Below are positions 60,707 through 60,767 of a stretch of 60,767 nt of DNA, in pieces. Numbering within the stretch: the first letter of the stretch is position 1; each line of letters begins with the position of its first letter. A program made the translations under genes and the position numbers. A model generated the notes under the pieces. That model did not search any database. It was given only the letters and a program-made list of their open reading frames with translations, and had not been told where the DNA came from. Location: contig CAMVMG010000012.1 in assembly GCA_947168525.1 (NCBI GenBank), forward strand, positions 1 to 60,767, read 5' to 3'. This DNA comes from an uncultured Bacteroidales bacterium. Lineage in GTDB: Bacteria > Bacteroidota > Bacteroidia > Bacteroidales > UBA932.

Positions 60707-60767
60707 TCAGTGCTTTATTTTAAAATAGTCCAGAAGTGCCTTGTAGTTGTCCTGGGCCGTGAGGCAA
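60707..60767 (-). CDS. 3' end of an unidentified gene (partial)
   Basis: On the minus strand a frame enters from beyond the window and reads CLTAQDNYKALLDYFKIKH before TGA at 60707-60709. The helical, codon-like composition suggests a real C-terminus. It is 6 bp upstream of the acetyltransferase start and probably in the same operon. No family can be named. Confidence 0.4.
   Translation of the reverse strand, partial: CLTAQDNYKALLDYFKIKH

Overview
The window looks like a chromosome segment from a member of the Bacteroidota, most likely Bacteroidales. Several start sites are preceded by the phylum's promoter signature (TTTG, about 19 bp, TAnnTTTG, for example at 1289-1319, 22247-22277 and 51513-51543). 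There are many lipoprotein signal peptides, and a long run of secreted glycoside hydrolases typical of carbohydrate-degrading gut or rumen Bacteroidales. Most genes are GC-rich. A central block (about 7.0-10.9 kb and 14.1-16.2 kb) is visibly AT-richer, as expected for transferred defence genes. The species cannot be told from the sequence.

Layout. 1-1.1 kb: end of a probable integrated element (partial gene, phage-type amidase, candidate small RNA, tandem 11-bp repeats) on the 3' side of a tRNA-Ala(GGC). 1.3-4.0 kb: secreted sialidase-like protein and M28 peptidase, then a scar with a perfect inverted repeat and an amidase fragment. 4.4-14.1 kb: type I restriction-modification locus (hsdM, tyrosine recombinase, HEPN-like DUF3644 gene, two complete hsdS genes plus a half hsdS joined by direct repeats, hsdR). 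14.1-17.9 kb: tightly packed five-gene module of two predicted PD-(D/E)xK nucleases, a phosphorothioate-reader-like domain protein, a nucleoside-deoxyribosyltransferase-like protein and a WYL regulator. 18.0-19.0 kb: a DUF1016 nuclease gene split by an in-frame stop. 19.3-25.6 kb: DNA polymerase IV, flavocytochrome-c-like reductase, nitroreductase, a triple tandem hairpin repeat, EamA transporter, YqeY and a D-Ala-D-Ala dipeptidase.

25.7-45.8 kb: carbohydrate cluster with GH3 (multi-domain), GH43, GH31, GH51, GH31, GH95 and a second GH51, plus an inositol-phosphate phosphatase-like enzyme and a membrane metallophosphoesterase. The activities suggest stepwise removal of xylose, arabinose, fucose/galactose and glucose side chains from a plant cell-wall glycan such as xyloglucan or arabinoxylan. 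No SusC/SusD pair is present. 46.0-51.4 kb: an operon of hypB, a large FAD/Fe-S oxidoreductase, hypA, a small membrane protein and a multi-pass membrane protein, with no hydrogenase in the window. 51.5-53.4 kb: phospholipase-D-type synthase and a small lipoprotein. 53.4-58.4 kb: redox operon (iron alcohol dehydrogenase, shortened flavodoxin, CMD-cupin, amidohydrolase-ABM fusion, iron-sulfur flavoprotein, frameshifted gene), divergent from an AraC regulator. 59.4-60.8 kb: TfoX and AbiEi-like gene remnants, a CatB-type acetyltransferase and a gene end.

The most promising material for something undescribed is the recombinase/DUF3644/hsdS locus with its downstream five-gene module, and the HypA/HypB-flavoprotein-membrane operon. 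All functional calls come from reading motifs in the translated sequence; no database search was run.
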